From Chitinophaga pinensis (lineage in GTDB: Bacteria; Bacteroidota; Bacteroidia; Flavobacteriales_D; Crocinitomicaceae): a DNA stretch of 59,508 nucleotides. Below the pieces are notes generated by a model. It was not told where the DNA came from, did not search any database, and saw nothing but the letters and a program-made list of their open reading frames with translations. Where the stretch lies: NCBI GenBank assembly GCA_945883825.1, contig CAMCYF010000014.1:1-59508 (forward strand), read 5' to 3'. The position numbers and the translations under genes are program-made. Positions 34,266 to 42,582 of the stretch are shown piece after piece (position 1 is the stretch's first letter; each line of letters begins with the position of its first letter).

Positions 34266-35204
34266 ATGAAATCAAGCATACAATTTATCTTTAATAATTC
34301 AGAACTCGGAGCAGGGACAAGAGGAGCTTCTCTTGGTTCAAATGCTATTTTAGTAGCTGCAAGATCTAAGTCGAGTGTACTTTTCAAAAATCGCAGTATC
34401 CAAACAGTTAAAAATTTTAATGAGCTTTTAGATCGAGAAAATACATTTCCATTTGCAAAACACATTGATGGAATGCTCGATGTTTTTGAAGCGACATCAA
34501 AAGAAATAAGTAATGTCTTAGCGGACAAAAAATTTCCACTAATCATTGCTGGAGACCATTTTTCTGCAGGTGGAACAATAACTGGAATTCAAAAAGCACA
34601 TCCCGGAAAACGACTTGGAGTTGTTTGGCTTGATGCTCACTCAGATTTACATTCTCCTTATACAAGTCCATCTGGAAATTTACACGGCATGCCAATAGCA
34701 ACTGCTTTGGGTGTTGATAATTTAGAATCTCAGCGTAACAATATTGATAATATTACTGCGAATTCTTGGAATAAATTAAAATCATCCGCTCTTAGACCAG
34801 AAGATTTAGTTTATATGGGTGTCAGAGACACAGAAAAAGAAGAGGATTATTTAATTCAAACATTAAACATAAAAAATTTCACGGTTAAAGAGATTCGTTC
34901 TTTGGGAATTTCAAAGGTGATTTCTGATATTTCTGCTCGTCTTCAGTCCTGTGATATCATTTATGTTTCCTTTGATGTAGATTCTATGGATCCTGATTTA
35001 ACATCATATGGAACAGGAACTCCAGTAAAAGGTGGGTTTAGTCCTGAGGAAATAAAAGGTATTTTGAAAGGTCTTTTGCTTTTTCCAAAAACAATTGCGC
35101 TTGAGTTAGTGGAGGTAAATCCATGCTTAGATGATAAAAACAAAATGGCTGAAGTTGCTTTGGATATTCTTGAGCACATTGTTGAGGTATTAGAGCAGAA
35201 GTAA
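34266..35204 (+). CDS. rocF: Arginase family hydrolase
   Basis: 312 residues, ureohydrolase fold. The binuclear manganese ligands are visible: GDHF (His98; arginases usually have GDHS), DAHSDLH (Asp123, His125, Asp127) and SFDVDSMDPD near 236. The substrate loop SPSGNLHGMP is arginase-like, making arginine hydrolysis to ornithine and urea the best guess; agmatinase or formimidoylglutamase are less likely alternatives. Its TAA stop overlaps the argS ATG by one base, so arginine breakdown and arginine charging are made from the same transcript. No other arginine genes are nearby. Confidence 0.88.
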   Translation: MKSSIQFIFNNSELGAGTRGASLGSNAILVAARSKSSVLFKNRSIQTVKNFNELLDRENTFPFAKHIDGMLDVFEATSKEISNVLADKKFPLIIAGDHFSAGGTITGIQKAHPGKRLGVVWLDAHSDLHSPYTSPSGNLHGMPIATALGVDNLESQRNNIDNITANSWNKLKSSALRPEDLVYMGVRDTEKEEDYLIQTLNIKNFTVKEIRSLGISKVISDISARLQSCDIIYVSFDVDSMDPDLTSYGTGTPVKGGFSPEEIKGILKGLLLFPKTIALELVEVNPCLDDKNKMAEVALDILEHIVEVLEQK

Positions 35205-37105
35205 TGGAAGAGAAAATTAAAGCGGTATTAGTTGAGTATTCTAATCTCTTGTTTGCTACTGAGATTAGACATGATTTAATTCAATTTCAAGCAACACGAA
35301 AGGATGTTGAAGGCGATTTGACCTTACTTGTCTTTCCTTTTGTAAAGCTAATGCGTTGTTCTCCAGTTGAAGCAGGTGAGAAAATAGCAAATTTTATTAT
35401 CGAAAAAATTCCAGAGATAAAAAAATGTGCTGTCATCAATGGCTTTTTAAACATTGTTTTCTCGGATGATTATTGGTTTAATAAATTAAAAGAAATACAT
35501 CAAAATGAACATTTTGGTTTTTCAAAGAAAGATTCAAAACCAATGGTTATGGTGGAGTATTCATCTCCAAACACTAATAAACCATTGCATCTTGGACATT
35601 TAAGAAATATCTTCTTAGGTCATTCAGTTGCAGAGATATTAAAGGCAAATGGACATGAAGTGATTAAAACACAGGTTATTAATGACCGTGGTATTCATAT
35701 CTGTAAAAGCATGCTTGCTTGGGAAAAGTTTTCTCCCTTGAATGAAAATGGTGAGCGAGAAACTCCATCTAACACAAATTTAAAAGGAGATAAGTTAGTC
35801 GGAAAATACTACGTTGAATTTGATAAGCGCTTTAATGCGGAGGCAAAAGAAATCATTTCCCTTTGGGAAAAAGGAAATTTTGAAGGTTTTTCAGCGACTA
35901 TTTCTGAGAACTTCAAAAAATTTCAAGCTGCATTAACAGGAAAAGATGAAAAAGCACAGCTTGCTATCCACGATAAAATAAAAGATTTAGCTAAGAATGA
36001 AACAAGTTTGTTACGCGAAGCAAAAGATAAGTTGATTAAATGGGAAGCACGAGATCCACAAACTTATTTACTTTGGACAACCATGAATAATTGGGTTTAT
36101 ACTGGTTTTGATGTCACGTATCAAAAAATGGGTGTGACCTTTGATAAATTGTATTACGAGTCAGAAACATTTTTATTAGGGAAAGATCAGGTAATTGAAG
36201 GTTTAAAATCGGGTATTTTCTTTAAAAAAGAAGATGGTTCTGTTTGGATTGATTTAACCTCAGAAGGCTTAGATGAGAAATTAGTATTGCGTTCTGATGG
36301 CACAGCTGTTTATATGACGCAGGATATTGGTACAGCAATTGATCGGTTTAATGACTATAAACATTTAAGTGGAATGGTTTATACTGTTGGAAATGAGCAA
36401 GATTACCATTTTAAAGTACTGTTTTTAATTCTCCAGAAATTGGGTTATTCTTGGGCGAAAAATTGTTTTCATTTGTCCTATGGAATGGTAGATTTACCGA
36501 GTGGAAAAATGAAATCTCGAGAAGGAACTGTTGTTGATGCGGATGATTTAATGGCAGAAGTTGTTGAAAAAGCAACCGAGTTGACCAAAGAACGAGGACA
36601 TTTGGATGGTCTTTCTGAAAGCGATAGAAATCTCTTATACGAACGTATAGGAATGGGTGGATTGAAGTATTATTTACTAAAAGTAGATCCCAAAAAACGC
36701 ATGCTTTTTAACCCAGAGGAATCTGTAGATTTAACTGGCAATACAGGTCCTTTTATACAATATGCTCACGCTCGTATTTGTTCTTTATTGAAAAAAGGAG
36801 CAGTAGGAAAATCTATGGGTATTTTACCTTTCGAATTGCAGGCTGAAGAAAAAGAACTTGTGAAATGCTTGGCGCTATATCCAAGTATTATTGATGAAGC
36901 AGCTCAGAATTATTCTCCGGCACTTCTTGCAAATTATTTGTACGAATTGGTCAAACAGTTTGGGCATTTTTATCAGACAATTCCGATATTAATTGAAGCG
37001 AATCATGATGCAAAGCTTGGACGATTAATACTAAGCGCCAACGTTGCAAAAGTCATAAAAAGCGGTTTGAATTTGCTGGGTATTGAGGCACCTGAAAAAA
37101 TGTAA
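35204..37105 (+). CDS. argS: Arginine--tRNA ligase
   Basis: 633 residues, class I synthetase. An N-terminal tRNA-binding domain (about 1-110) precedes the catalytic core with the HIGH-type motif PLHLGHLRN after VEYSSPNTNK, and the KMSKS-type segment GKMKSREGTVVDADDL; the C-terminal anticodon-binding domain contains NTGPFIQYAHARICSLL. It attaches arginine to tRNA-Arg. Its ATG is fused to the arginase stop (TAATG), so it probably relies on translational coupling. It converges on topB 18 bp downstream with no convincing terminator. Confidence 0.97.
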   Translation: MEEKIKAVLVEYSNLLFATEIRHDLIQFQATRKDVEGDLTLLVFPFVKLMRCSPVEAGEKIANFIIEKIPEIKKCAVINGFLNIVFSDDYWFNKLKEIHQNEHFGFSKKDSKPMVMVEYSSPNTNKPLHLGHLRNIFLGHSVAEILKANGHEVIKTQVINDRGIHICKSMLAWEKFSPLNENGERETPSNTNLKGDKLVGKYYVEFDKRFNAEAKEIISLWEKGNFEGFSATISENFKKFQAALTGKDEKAQLAIHDKIKDLAKNETSLLREAKDKLIKWEARDPQTYLLWTTMNNWVYTGFDVTYQKMGVTFDKLYYESETFLLGKDQVIEGLKSGIFFKKEDGSVWIDLTSEGLDEKLVLRSDGTAVYMTQDIGTAIDRFNDYKHLSGMVYTVGNEQDYHFKVLFLILQKLGYSWAKNCFHLSYGMVDLPSGKMKSREGTVVDADDLMAEVVEKATELTKERGHLDGLSESDRNLLYERIGMGGLKYYLLKVDPKKRMLFNPEESVDLTGNTGPFIQYAHARICSLLKKGAVGKSMGILPFELQAEEKELVKCLALYPSIIDEAAQNYSPALLANYLYELVKQFGHFYQTIPILIEANHDAKLGRLILSANVAKVIKSGLNLLGIEAPEKM

Positions 37106-37123
37106 TTAAAAAAGTTCAACTTT

Positions 37124-38920
37124 TCAATTAAAAATCACTTCGTCACTTAGTTCCCGCACCATTTTAAATAATTCTATTTTAAAGGTTTGCGGATCATACT
37201 TACCTTTTTCAATCAAGCGCAATTTATGTTCCCATTGTCCGGTAAGCTCAGGGCTTTTTAATAAATCGCTTTTAATGGTGTCAATTAAATTCATGCCTGT
37301 TTCAGTGGCTGTAAGATTTTTCTTTTTCTTTTCGATGTATTTTCGTTTGAAAAGCGTTTCGATAATATTGGCTCGCGTTGAAGGTCTGCCAATACCGTTC
37401 TCTTTCATTAATTCTCTCATCTCCTCATTTTCCACTAATTTTCCTGCGGTTTCCATTGCTCGAAGTAAGGTTGCTTCAGTATAATATTTTGGTGGACTTG
37501 TTTTTCCTTTGTGAATTGCGGGTGTATGGGCACCGCTTTCTCCTTTGACAAAAATCGGGAGTATCTTTTCTTCTGTTTCTTTTGGTTCTTTTTTTAACTC
37601 TTTGGCTTCTGCTTCGTCTACTTTTTCTTCTTTTAAATCTTCGTAAACTTCGCGCCACCCCAAAGAAATAATTTGTTTTCCTGTTGCTTTGAATTGTAGA
37701 GCCTCTACCTTTCCTAATACTGTGGTATTCGATACTTTACACTCAGGATAAAAGACAGAAATAAACCGTCGACAGATTAAATCATATATTTTTTGTTCCT
37801 CAAAAGATATTCCTGAAGGCGAAATTCCAGTTGGTATAATGGCGTGATGGTCTGTTATTTTTTTATCGTCAAAAATGGTTTTTGATTTTGGAATGGCTTT
37901 CTGAAGTAAAACATCTGTAAATCGCTTGTAGTCTTTTAAATTTCCTAAAATACCCGGAATTTTGGGATGTAAATCTTCTGAAAGGTAAGTCGTGTCAACC
38001 CGTGGGTAAGTCACTAATTTTTTCTCATATAAACTTTGAATGAGGTTTAGCGTTTGTTCAGCACCAAAACCAAATCGTTTGTTTCCATCAACTTGAAGTG
38101 AGGTCAAATCATACAAGCGCGGATTTCCTTCTTTTCCTTCTTTTTGTTCAAAAGAGGTGATTTCGAAAGGTTTATTTAAAAGATATTCCAGTCCTTTTTT
38201 TGCTTTTTCTAAAGATTTTAAGCGATCAATTTGACATGAAAATTCTGTGTCGCGATACGTTGTTTTTAGTTCCCAATATTCTTCTGAAGAAAACGCATTA
38301 ATTTCTTTTTGACGGTTGACAATCATTGCCAGTGTTGGTGTTTGAACGCGCCCAACAGACAAGACTAACTTATCTTTACCGTATTTTTTGGTATAGAGTC
38401 TGGTGCCGTTTATTCCAAGCATCCAATCTCCTACTGCGCGAGAGTTTCCAGCAGCAAATAAATTATCAAAATCTTTCGAATCTTTGAGCTTGCTGAATCC
38501 TGCTTTAATAGCTTCTTCTGTTAAGGAAGAAATCCAAAGTCGTTTGATGGGGACTTTACATTGCGCTTTCAAGAGCACCCATCTTTGAATCAATTCGCCT
38601 TCCTGTCCGGCATCCCCGCAATTTATTATTTCTGTAGCTTTTGAAACAAGATTTTTTATTGTTTGAAATTGTTTTTCAACGCCTTTATCTCCTTTAATCT
38701 TGATTCCAAATTGCGCCGGGATAATAGGTAAATCTTCTAATTTCCAATATTTCCAATTAGGATTGTAATCTTCAGGATCTTTTAAAGAGCAAAGGTGTCC
38801 AAAGGTCCAGGTTACACAATAACCGTTCCCTTCAAAATACCCATCGTGTCGTATTTTTGCCCCTAAAATTTCGGCTAAATCTTTAGCAACACTCGGTTTT
38901 TCGGCGATACAAAGTTTCAT
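37124..38920 (-). CDS. topB: DNA topoisomerase III (type IA)
   Basis: 598 residues. The Toprim domain has AEKPSVAKDLAEILG (Glu7) and CGDAGQEGELI (Asp103 and acidic partners); the active-site tyrosine is Tyr305 in LVTYPRVDTTYLSEDL; ENGIGRPSTRANII marks the final core segment. It relaxes or decatenates single-stranded DNA during replication and repair. It ends soon after the core without C-terminal zinc-ribbon cysteines, shorter than the ~650-residue E. coli enzyme. It lies 48 bp after dsbD on the same strand. Nothing around it suggests an integrated conjugative element, a frequent home of topB copies. Confidence 0.94.
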   Translation of the reverse strand: MKLCIAEKPSVAKDLAEILGAKIRHDGYFEGNGYCVTWTFGHLCSLKDPEDYNPNWKYWKLEDLPIIPAQFGIKIKGDKGVEKQFQTIKNLVSKATEIINCGDAGQEGELIQRWVLLKAQCKVPIKRLWISSLTEEAIKAGFSKLKDSKDFDNLFAAGNSRAVGDWMLGINGTRLYTKKYGKDKLVLSVGRVQTPTLAMIVNRQKEINAFSSEEYWELKTTYRDTEFSCQIDRLKSLEKAKKGLEYLLNKPFEITSFEQKEGKEGNPRLYDLTSLQVDGNKRFGFGAEQTLNLIQSLYEKKLVTYPRVDTTYLSEDLHPKIPGILGNLKDYKRFTDVLLQKAIPKSKTIFDDKKITDHHAIIPTGISPSGISFEEQKIYDLICRRFISVFYPECKVSNTTVLGKVEALQFKATGKQIISLGWREVYEDLKEEKVDEAEAKELKKEPKETEEKILPIFVKGESGAHTPAIHKGKTSPPKYYTEATLLRAMETAGKLVENEEMRELMKENGIGRPSTRANIIETLFKRKYIEKKKKNLTATETGMNLIDTIKSDLLKSPELTGQWEHKLRLIEKGKYDPQTFKIELFKMVRELSDEVIFN

Positions 38921-38968
38921 GTGTTAACTAAATAATGAGAATATAAAAATAGCGTTTATAACTTAACT

Positions 38969-41002
38969 TTAGTTTTTAGTATCTGCCTTTTTATATTCTT
39001 CTAAACCTTTCTCTAGCCAGACTTTGAAATCAGTAGCATTGCCATGGTGTTCGTAGTCTGCCGACCCAATGTCTAAATCTTCATTCTGCGGTCCCAATAA
39101 ACGGTAATAAGGCTGTGTATTACTTTTGTATCGAGTAGTTTGCAAATAACTCCATTTGTGGCCTATTTCTGTGATTTTCATTTTTTTACCTGTCGCATAT
39201 TCTAATTCTTTATGTTCGGAAACAGGAAGCGCAGTTTTTTCATCAACATATAACGAAACAATAACCAATTTATCTCTTAATATTTCAATTACTCCAGGCT
39301 CACCCCAGACCTTTTCTTCCATTTTTCGGCAGTTGACACATGCATGACCTGTAAAGTCTACAAAAAGTGGTTTTTTTACTTCTTTTGCATATGCTTCTGC
39401 TTTTTCTAAATCATGAAAAACCATGATATTTTGAGGTCCGAGATGCATATCTTTATTTGCAGAATGATCAGTTGAATTTTGAGAATTTCCAAATCCTTGA
39501 GGAGCTTCGCTATAAGACAACGGGGGTGGGAATCCGCTAATTAATTTTAATTGAGCTCCCCACATTCCCGGGATTAAGTAAATTACAAAAATCAGTGAAA
39601 GTGTCCCAATTAATGTACGACCTACAGATAATTTTTCTATTGGGCTATCGTGCGGCAAACGCAAGAAACCAAAAAGATAAATGGTTAATACTGTAAATAT
39701 GCCTATCCAGATAGCCAAAAATAACTCGCGTTCTAAGAAATGCCCTTGCACTACTAAATCTGCATTCGAAAGAAATTTGAAAGCTAGAGCCAGTTCTAAA
39801 AACCCAAGAAAAACTTTAACAGTATTTAACCAACCACCAGATTTTGGAAGTGAATTCATCCATCCAGGAAATGCAGCAAATAAGGCAAATGGAAGCGCTA
39901 AAGCAAATGAGAACCCAAACATTCCGACAAAAGGTGCAATTCCTCCTATTGTTGCAGATTCAACTAATAAGGTTCCAACTATTGGTCCTGTGCAAGAAAA
40001 AGAAACCAATGCGAGTGCAAGCGCCATAAAGAAGATTCCAATAAATCCTCCTTTATCCGAAGCTTTATCAGCTTTATTTAGCCAAGAGTTGGGCAGCATG
40101 ATTTCAAAAGCTCCTAAAAATGAAACAGCAAATACGACCAGTAATACAAAGAAAAGCAAGTTAAACCAAACATTTGTAGATAGTGCATTTAATGCTGAAG
40201 GGCCAAAGATTGTAGTTACAATTGTACCTAAAAGAACATAAATCGCAATAATTGAAATACCGTATAACAAGGCGTTTTTAATTCCAGCAGCCTTAGATTT
40301 ACTTTTTTTTGTAAAAAAACTAACGGTCATTGGAATCATTGGAAAAACACAAGGGGTAAGCAATGCAGCAAAGCCACTCAAGAATGAAATAATGAAAATT
40401 AGAAACATTGATTTAGCAGGTTTGCCAGGAGCTTTTTTAAGATTCTTATCTACATTATCATTATTTACGACTTTATTTTTTGTAATTTGACTTGCTGTAT
40501 CCTTTTCAATTTTTACAACACTATCATTTTTAATTGCTTCACATCCTTTAGCATTTAATGAAAAAGTATATTCGTGGGGCATTAAACATTTTCCTGCTTC
40601 ATCACATACTTGAAATGAAAAGACACCAGAGACTTTAAAATTATTTATGGAATTAATTAATACTCTTTGTTTCATAGTTAGTGAACCCTTGTGGTAACTC
40701 TGCATATCACCCAAATCTTCGTCGATGTATTGTATCGGCTTAGGTTCTATTGTTTCTTTAATAGTAAGTTTAGTTGTCTTATTGATGTTTATCTCACTTG
40801 GAATAGCATATGAATCTTTTGGAAGTTTGTTTGAATTGATATGCCAACCTGGAATTATTGTGATTTTCGCTACAACAAAAGCTTCACATTCTTTTTGTTC
40901 AAGTGAAAAATTAACTTTCACTACATCTTCATGATTGATGATTTGAGAAAACAAAAAATTTAGTTGCAGTAAAAAAAGAATCAATCCAAGGTATTTTTTC
41001 AT
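38969..41002 (-). CDS. dsbD: Thiol:disulfide interchange protein DsbD
   Basis: 677 residues, three modules. Residues 1-19 are a signal peptide; the alpha domain (to about 165) carries the redox pair CDEAGKC; the central region has about eight membrane segments with the paired cysteines in LLTPCVFPMIPMTVSFF and SFSCTGPIVGTLL; the C-terminal thioredoxin-like gamma domain has the active site CVNC (Cys555 and Cys558) in FTGHACVNCRKME. It moves electrons from cytoplasmic thioredoxin across the inner membrane to keep periplasmic partners reduced. It starts 6 bp after a second, free-standing DsbD-alpha-like gene. Confidence 0.95.
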   Translation of the reverse strand: MKKYLGLILFLLQLNFLFSQIINHEDVVKVNFSLEQKECEAFVVAKITIIPGWHINSNKLPKDSYAIPSEININKTTKLTIKETIEPKPIQYIDEDLGDMQSYHKGSLTMKQRVLINSINNFKVSGVFSFQVCDEAGKCLMPHEYTFSLNAKGCEAIKNDSVVKIEKDTASQITKNKVVNNDNVDKNLKKAPGKPAKSMFLIFIISFLSGFAALLTPCVFPMIPMTVSFFTKKSKSKAAGIKNALLYGISIIAIYVLLGTIVTTIFGPSALNALSTNVWFNLLFFVLLVVFAVSFLGAFEIMLPNSWLNKADKASDKGGFIGIFFMALALALVSFSCTGPIVGTLLVESATIGGIAPFVGMFGFSFALALPFALFAAFPGWMNSLPKSGGWLNTVKVFLGFLELALAFKFLSNADLVVQGHFLERELFLAIWIGIFTVLTIYLFGFLRLPHDSPIEKLSVGRTLIGTLSLIFVIYLIPGMWGAQLKLISGFPPPLSYSEAPQGFGNSQNSTDHSANKDMHLGPQNIMVFHDLEKAEAYAKEVKKPLFVDFTGHACVNCRKMEEKVWGEPGVIEILRDKLVIVSLYVDEKTALPVSEHKELEYATGKKMKITEIGHKWSYLQTTRYKSNTQPYYRLLGPQNEDLDIGSADYEHHGNATDFKVWLEKGLEEYKKADTKN

Positions 41003-41008
41003 GTAATT

Positions 41009-41440
41009 TTACTTTATAATTATTTCAAATGGAACTTCAATAGGAGGAAGACATTGTGTGTCATTACAGACCATATATTGAACGTTGCCTATTATTTGAT
41101 TTGTATTTTTTAGTTTTATTTTTTGAGATGCTAAGAAGGAATGTTCGAAAAGATATACTTTTGAATCAAAATTTACATCAAAAATTTCGTGTGGAACATG
41201 TTTTTCCTCGGATTTACCAATTAGTTTTAAGCCCTTTTTTTTATTTATATTAACAGTTACAGGAATTGGTCCAGAATTAGCAGGTGTTTTTTGAGAGTAA
41301 AGGTGCCAACCTTCGTCAATAGTTCCATTAATAACAATATTTGAGTTCATATTATCGTAGGTAAAGCTCCAAGTTACATGGTTTTGAGCAAACAAAAGAG
41401 AAGTACATTTTAGAAAAAAGAAAGCAAGAGTAAAACGCAT
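41009..41440 (-). CDS. Free-standing exported DsbD-alpha-like protein
   Basis: 143 residues with a signal peptide (about 1-18, ending LLFAQ). The rest resembles the N-terminal domain of DsbD: IDEGWHLYSQKTPANSGPIPVTVN and, near the end, MVCNDTQCLPPIEVPF. Its two cysteines are separated by four residues, one fewer than in the alpha domain of the adjacent DsbD. In the model DsbD cycle the alpha domain passes electrons to periplasmic targets; a second, detached copy could widen the substrate range or serve as an intermediate. Only 6 bp separate it from dsbD, so the two are surely co-transcribed. Confidence 0.85.
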   Translation of the reverse strand: MRFTLAFFFLKCTSLLFAQNHVTWSFTYDNMNSNIVINGTIDEGWHLYSQKTPANSGPIPVTVNINKKKGLKLIGKSEEKHVPHEIFDVNFDSKVYLFEHSFLASQKIKLKNTNQIIGNVQYMVCNDTQCLPPIEVPFEIIIK

Positions 41441-41474
41441 TTTTTAATAGAAGGAGATAAAATAAATCATATTT

Positions 41475-41482
41475 CAAATTTA
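41475..41482 (-). promoter_or_regulatory. Putative -7 promoter box (TAAATTTG) of the DsbD unit
   Basis: An exact TAnnTTTG match on the minus strand in the 95-bp gap between tsaD and the DsbD-alpha-like gene, about 34 bp before the ATG. The gap is very AT-rich and no TTG stands at the ideal distance, so this is tentative. Confidence 0.35.
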
Positions 41483-41535
41483 CAAAAAAAATATATATAA
41501 ATTGAAATGTCTAGGATTTCTATAAAATGGTATTC

Positions 41536-42555
41536 TTACCAATCCATTCTAGCTTTTGAACTAACAGCTTGTGTTGCAAAATCACCTGAATCAAAGAGAA
41601 ATTTTCCTGCAATTGCTATCATGGCCGCATTGTCAGTACAGTATTCAAATTTAGGAATAAAAACTTTCCAATTGTCCATTTTTTTTTCGTTTAATGCTTT
41701 TCTGAGCTCACTATTTGCTGAAACGCCTCCTGCTAATGCAACTTGATAAATTCCAGTTTGTTGCACTGCCAACTCAAGTTTTTGAATAAGAATAGTAACA
41801 ATCGATTTTTGTATTGAAGCGCATAAATCATTTCGATTTTCTTTAATAAAATTTGGGTTTTCTTTTTGCGCATCGCGAATACTATATAAAATTGATGTTT
41901 TTAAGCCACTGAAACTAAAATCAAGTCCTTGAATTCGTGGCTTTGAGAAAGTAAATTTATCTGGATTTCCTAGTTGTGAAAACTTATCAATTAATGGACC
42001 TCCAGGATAAGAAAAGCCTAACATTTTTGCTGCTTTGTCAAATGCTTCTCCGGCTGCATCATCGATTGTTTTTCCTAAAATTGACATTTTTAAGTGACTT
42101 TCTACCAATACGATTTGTGTATGACCTCCAGAAACAGTTAAGCATAAAAAAGGAAAAGTAGGTTTTTCTTTCTCGATATCATCGATAAAATGGGCTAAAA
42201 TATGCGCTTTCATATGGTGAACAGCAAGCAAAGGAATATTTCGGGCAAGCGCAAATGCTTTTGCAAAAGAAGTGCCGACAACCAGTGAGCCAAGAAGTCC
42301 AGGTCCCTGAGTAAATGCTAATGCTTGGATGTCTTCTAGCGTGATTCCTGCTTCTTCAATTGCGCGTTTAACAACAGGCAAAATATTCTCTTGATGAGCT
42401 CTCGAAGCCAATTCTGGAACAACACCTCCATATTTTTCATGAATCAATTGTGTAGCTGTAACATTTGATAAGATTTTTGTTCCAATCAAAATTGCTGCTG
42501 ATGTATCGTCGCACGAGGATTCAATTCCGAGTATAATTGTATTGCTTACAGCCAA
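41536..42555 (-). CDS. tsaD: tRNA N6-adenosine threonylcarbamoyltransferase
   Basis: 339 residues. The frame has no in-frame ATG near the conserved opening IILGIESSCDDTSAAI; the only reasonable start is TTG at 42555, six codons before it, and an upstream stop closes the frame. The metal-binding motif is HHMKAH (His114 and His118), with VSGGHTQIVLV and GGVSANSELR as further landmarks. It makes N6-threonylcarbamoyladenosine at position 37 of ANN-decoding tRNAs, together with TsaB, TsaC and TsaE, none of which is in the window. It is divergent from tamB with only 27 bp between the start codons. Confidence 0.95.
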   Translation of the reverse strand: MAVSNTIILGIESSCDDTSAAILIGTKILSNVTATQLIHEKYGGVVPELASRAHQENILPVVKRAIEEAGITLEDIQALAFTQGPGLLGSLVVGTSFAKAFALARNIPLLAVHHMKAHILAHFIDDIEKEKPTFPFLCLTVSGGHTQIVLVESHLKMSILGKTIDDAAGEAFDKAAKMLGFSYPGGPLIDKFSQLGNPDKFTFSKPRIQGLDFSFSGLKTSILYSIRDAQKENPNFIKENRNDLCASIQKSIVTILIQKLELAVQQTGIYQVALAGGVSANSELRKALNEKKMDNWKVFIPKFEYCTDNAAMIAIAGKFLFDSGDFATQAVSSKARMDW

Positions 42556-42571
42556 AAGATTCTTAAATTTG
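42542..42571 (+). promoter_or_regulatory. Putative tamB promoter (TTG, 19 bp, TAAATTTG)
   Basis: A TTG at 42542-42544 and an exact TAnnTTTG box at 42564-42571 are separated by 19 bp, the ideal Bacteroidota spacing; the leader to the tamB ATG is about 11 bp. The TTG element lies inside the tsaD coding sequence (codons 4-5), so the two genes share this DNA. Confidence 0.55.
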
Positions 42572-42582
42572 TTATTGAAAAC

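Noticed and set aside
37110-37124. Possible hairpin AAAAGTTCAACTTTT between argS and topB
   Set aside because: The stem is five A/T-rich pairs with no convincing T-run on either strand; too weak to call a terminator.
39681-40241. Open frame of 186 codons on the + strand inside dsbD
   Set aside because: It is the antisense mirror of the DsbD membrane domain, with low-complexity Ser/Asn/Pro content, no family resemblance and no separate signals.
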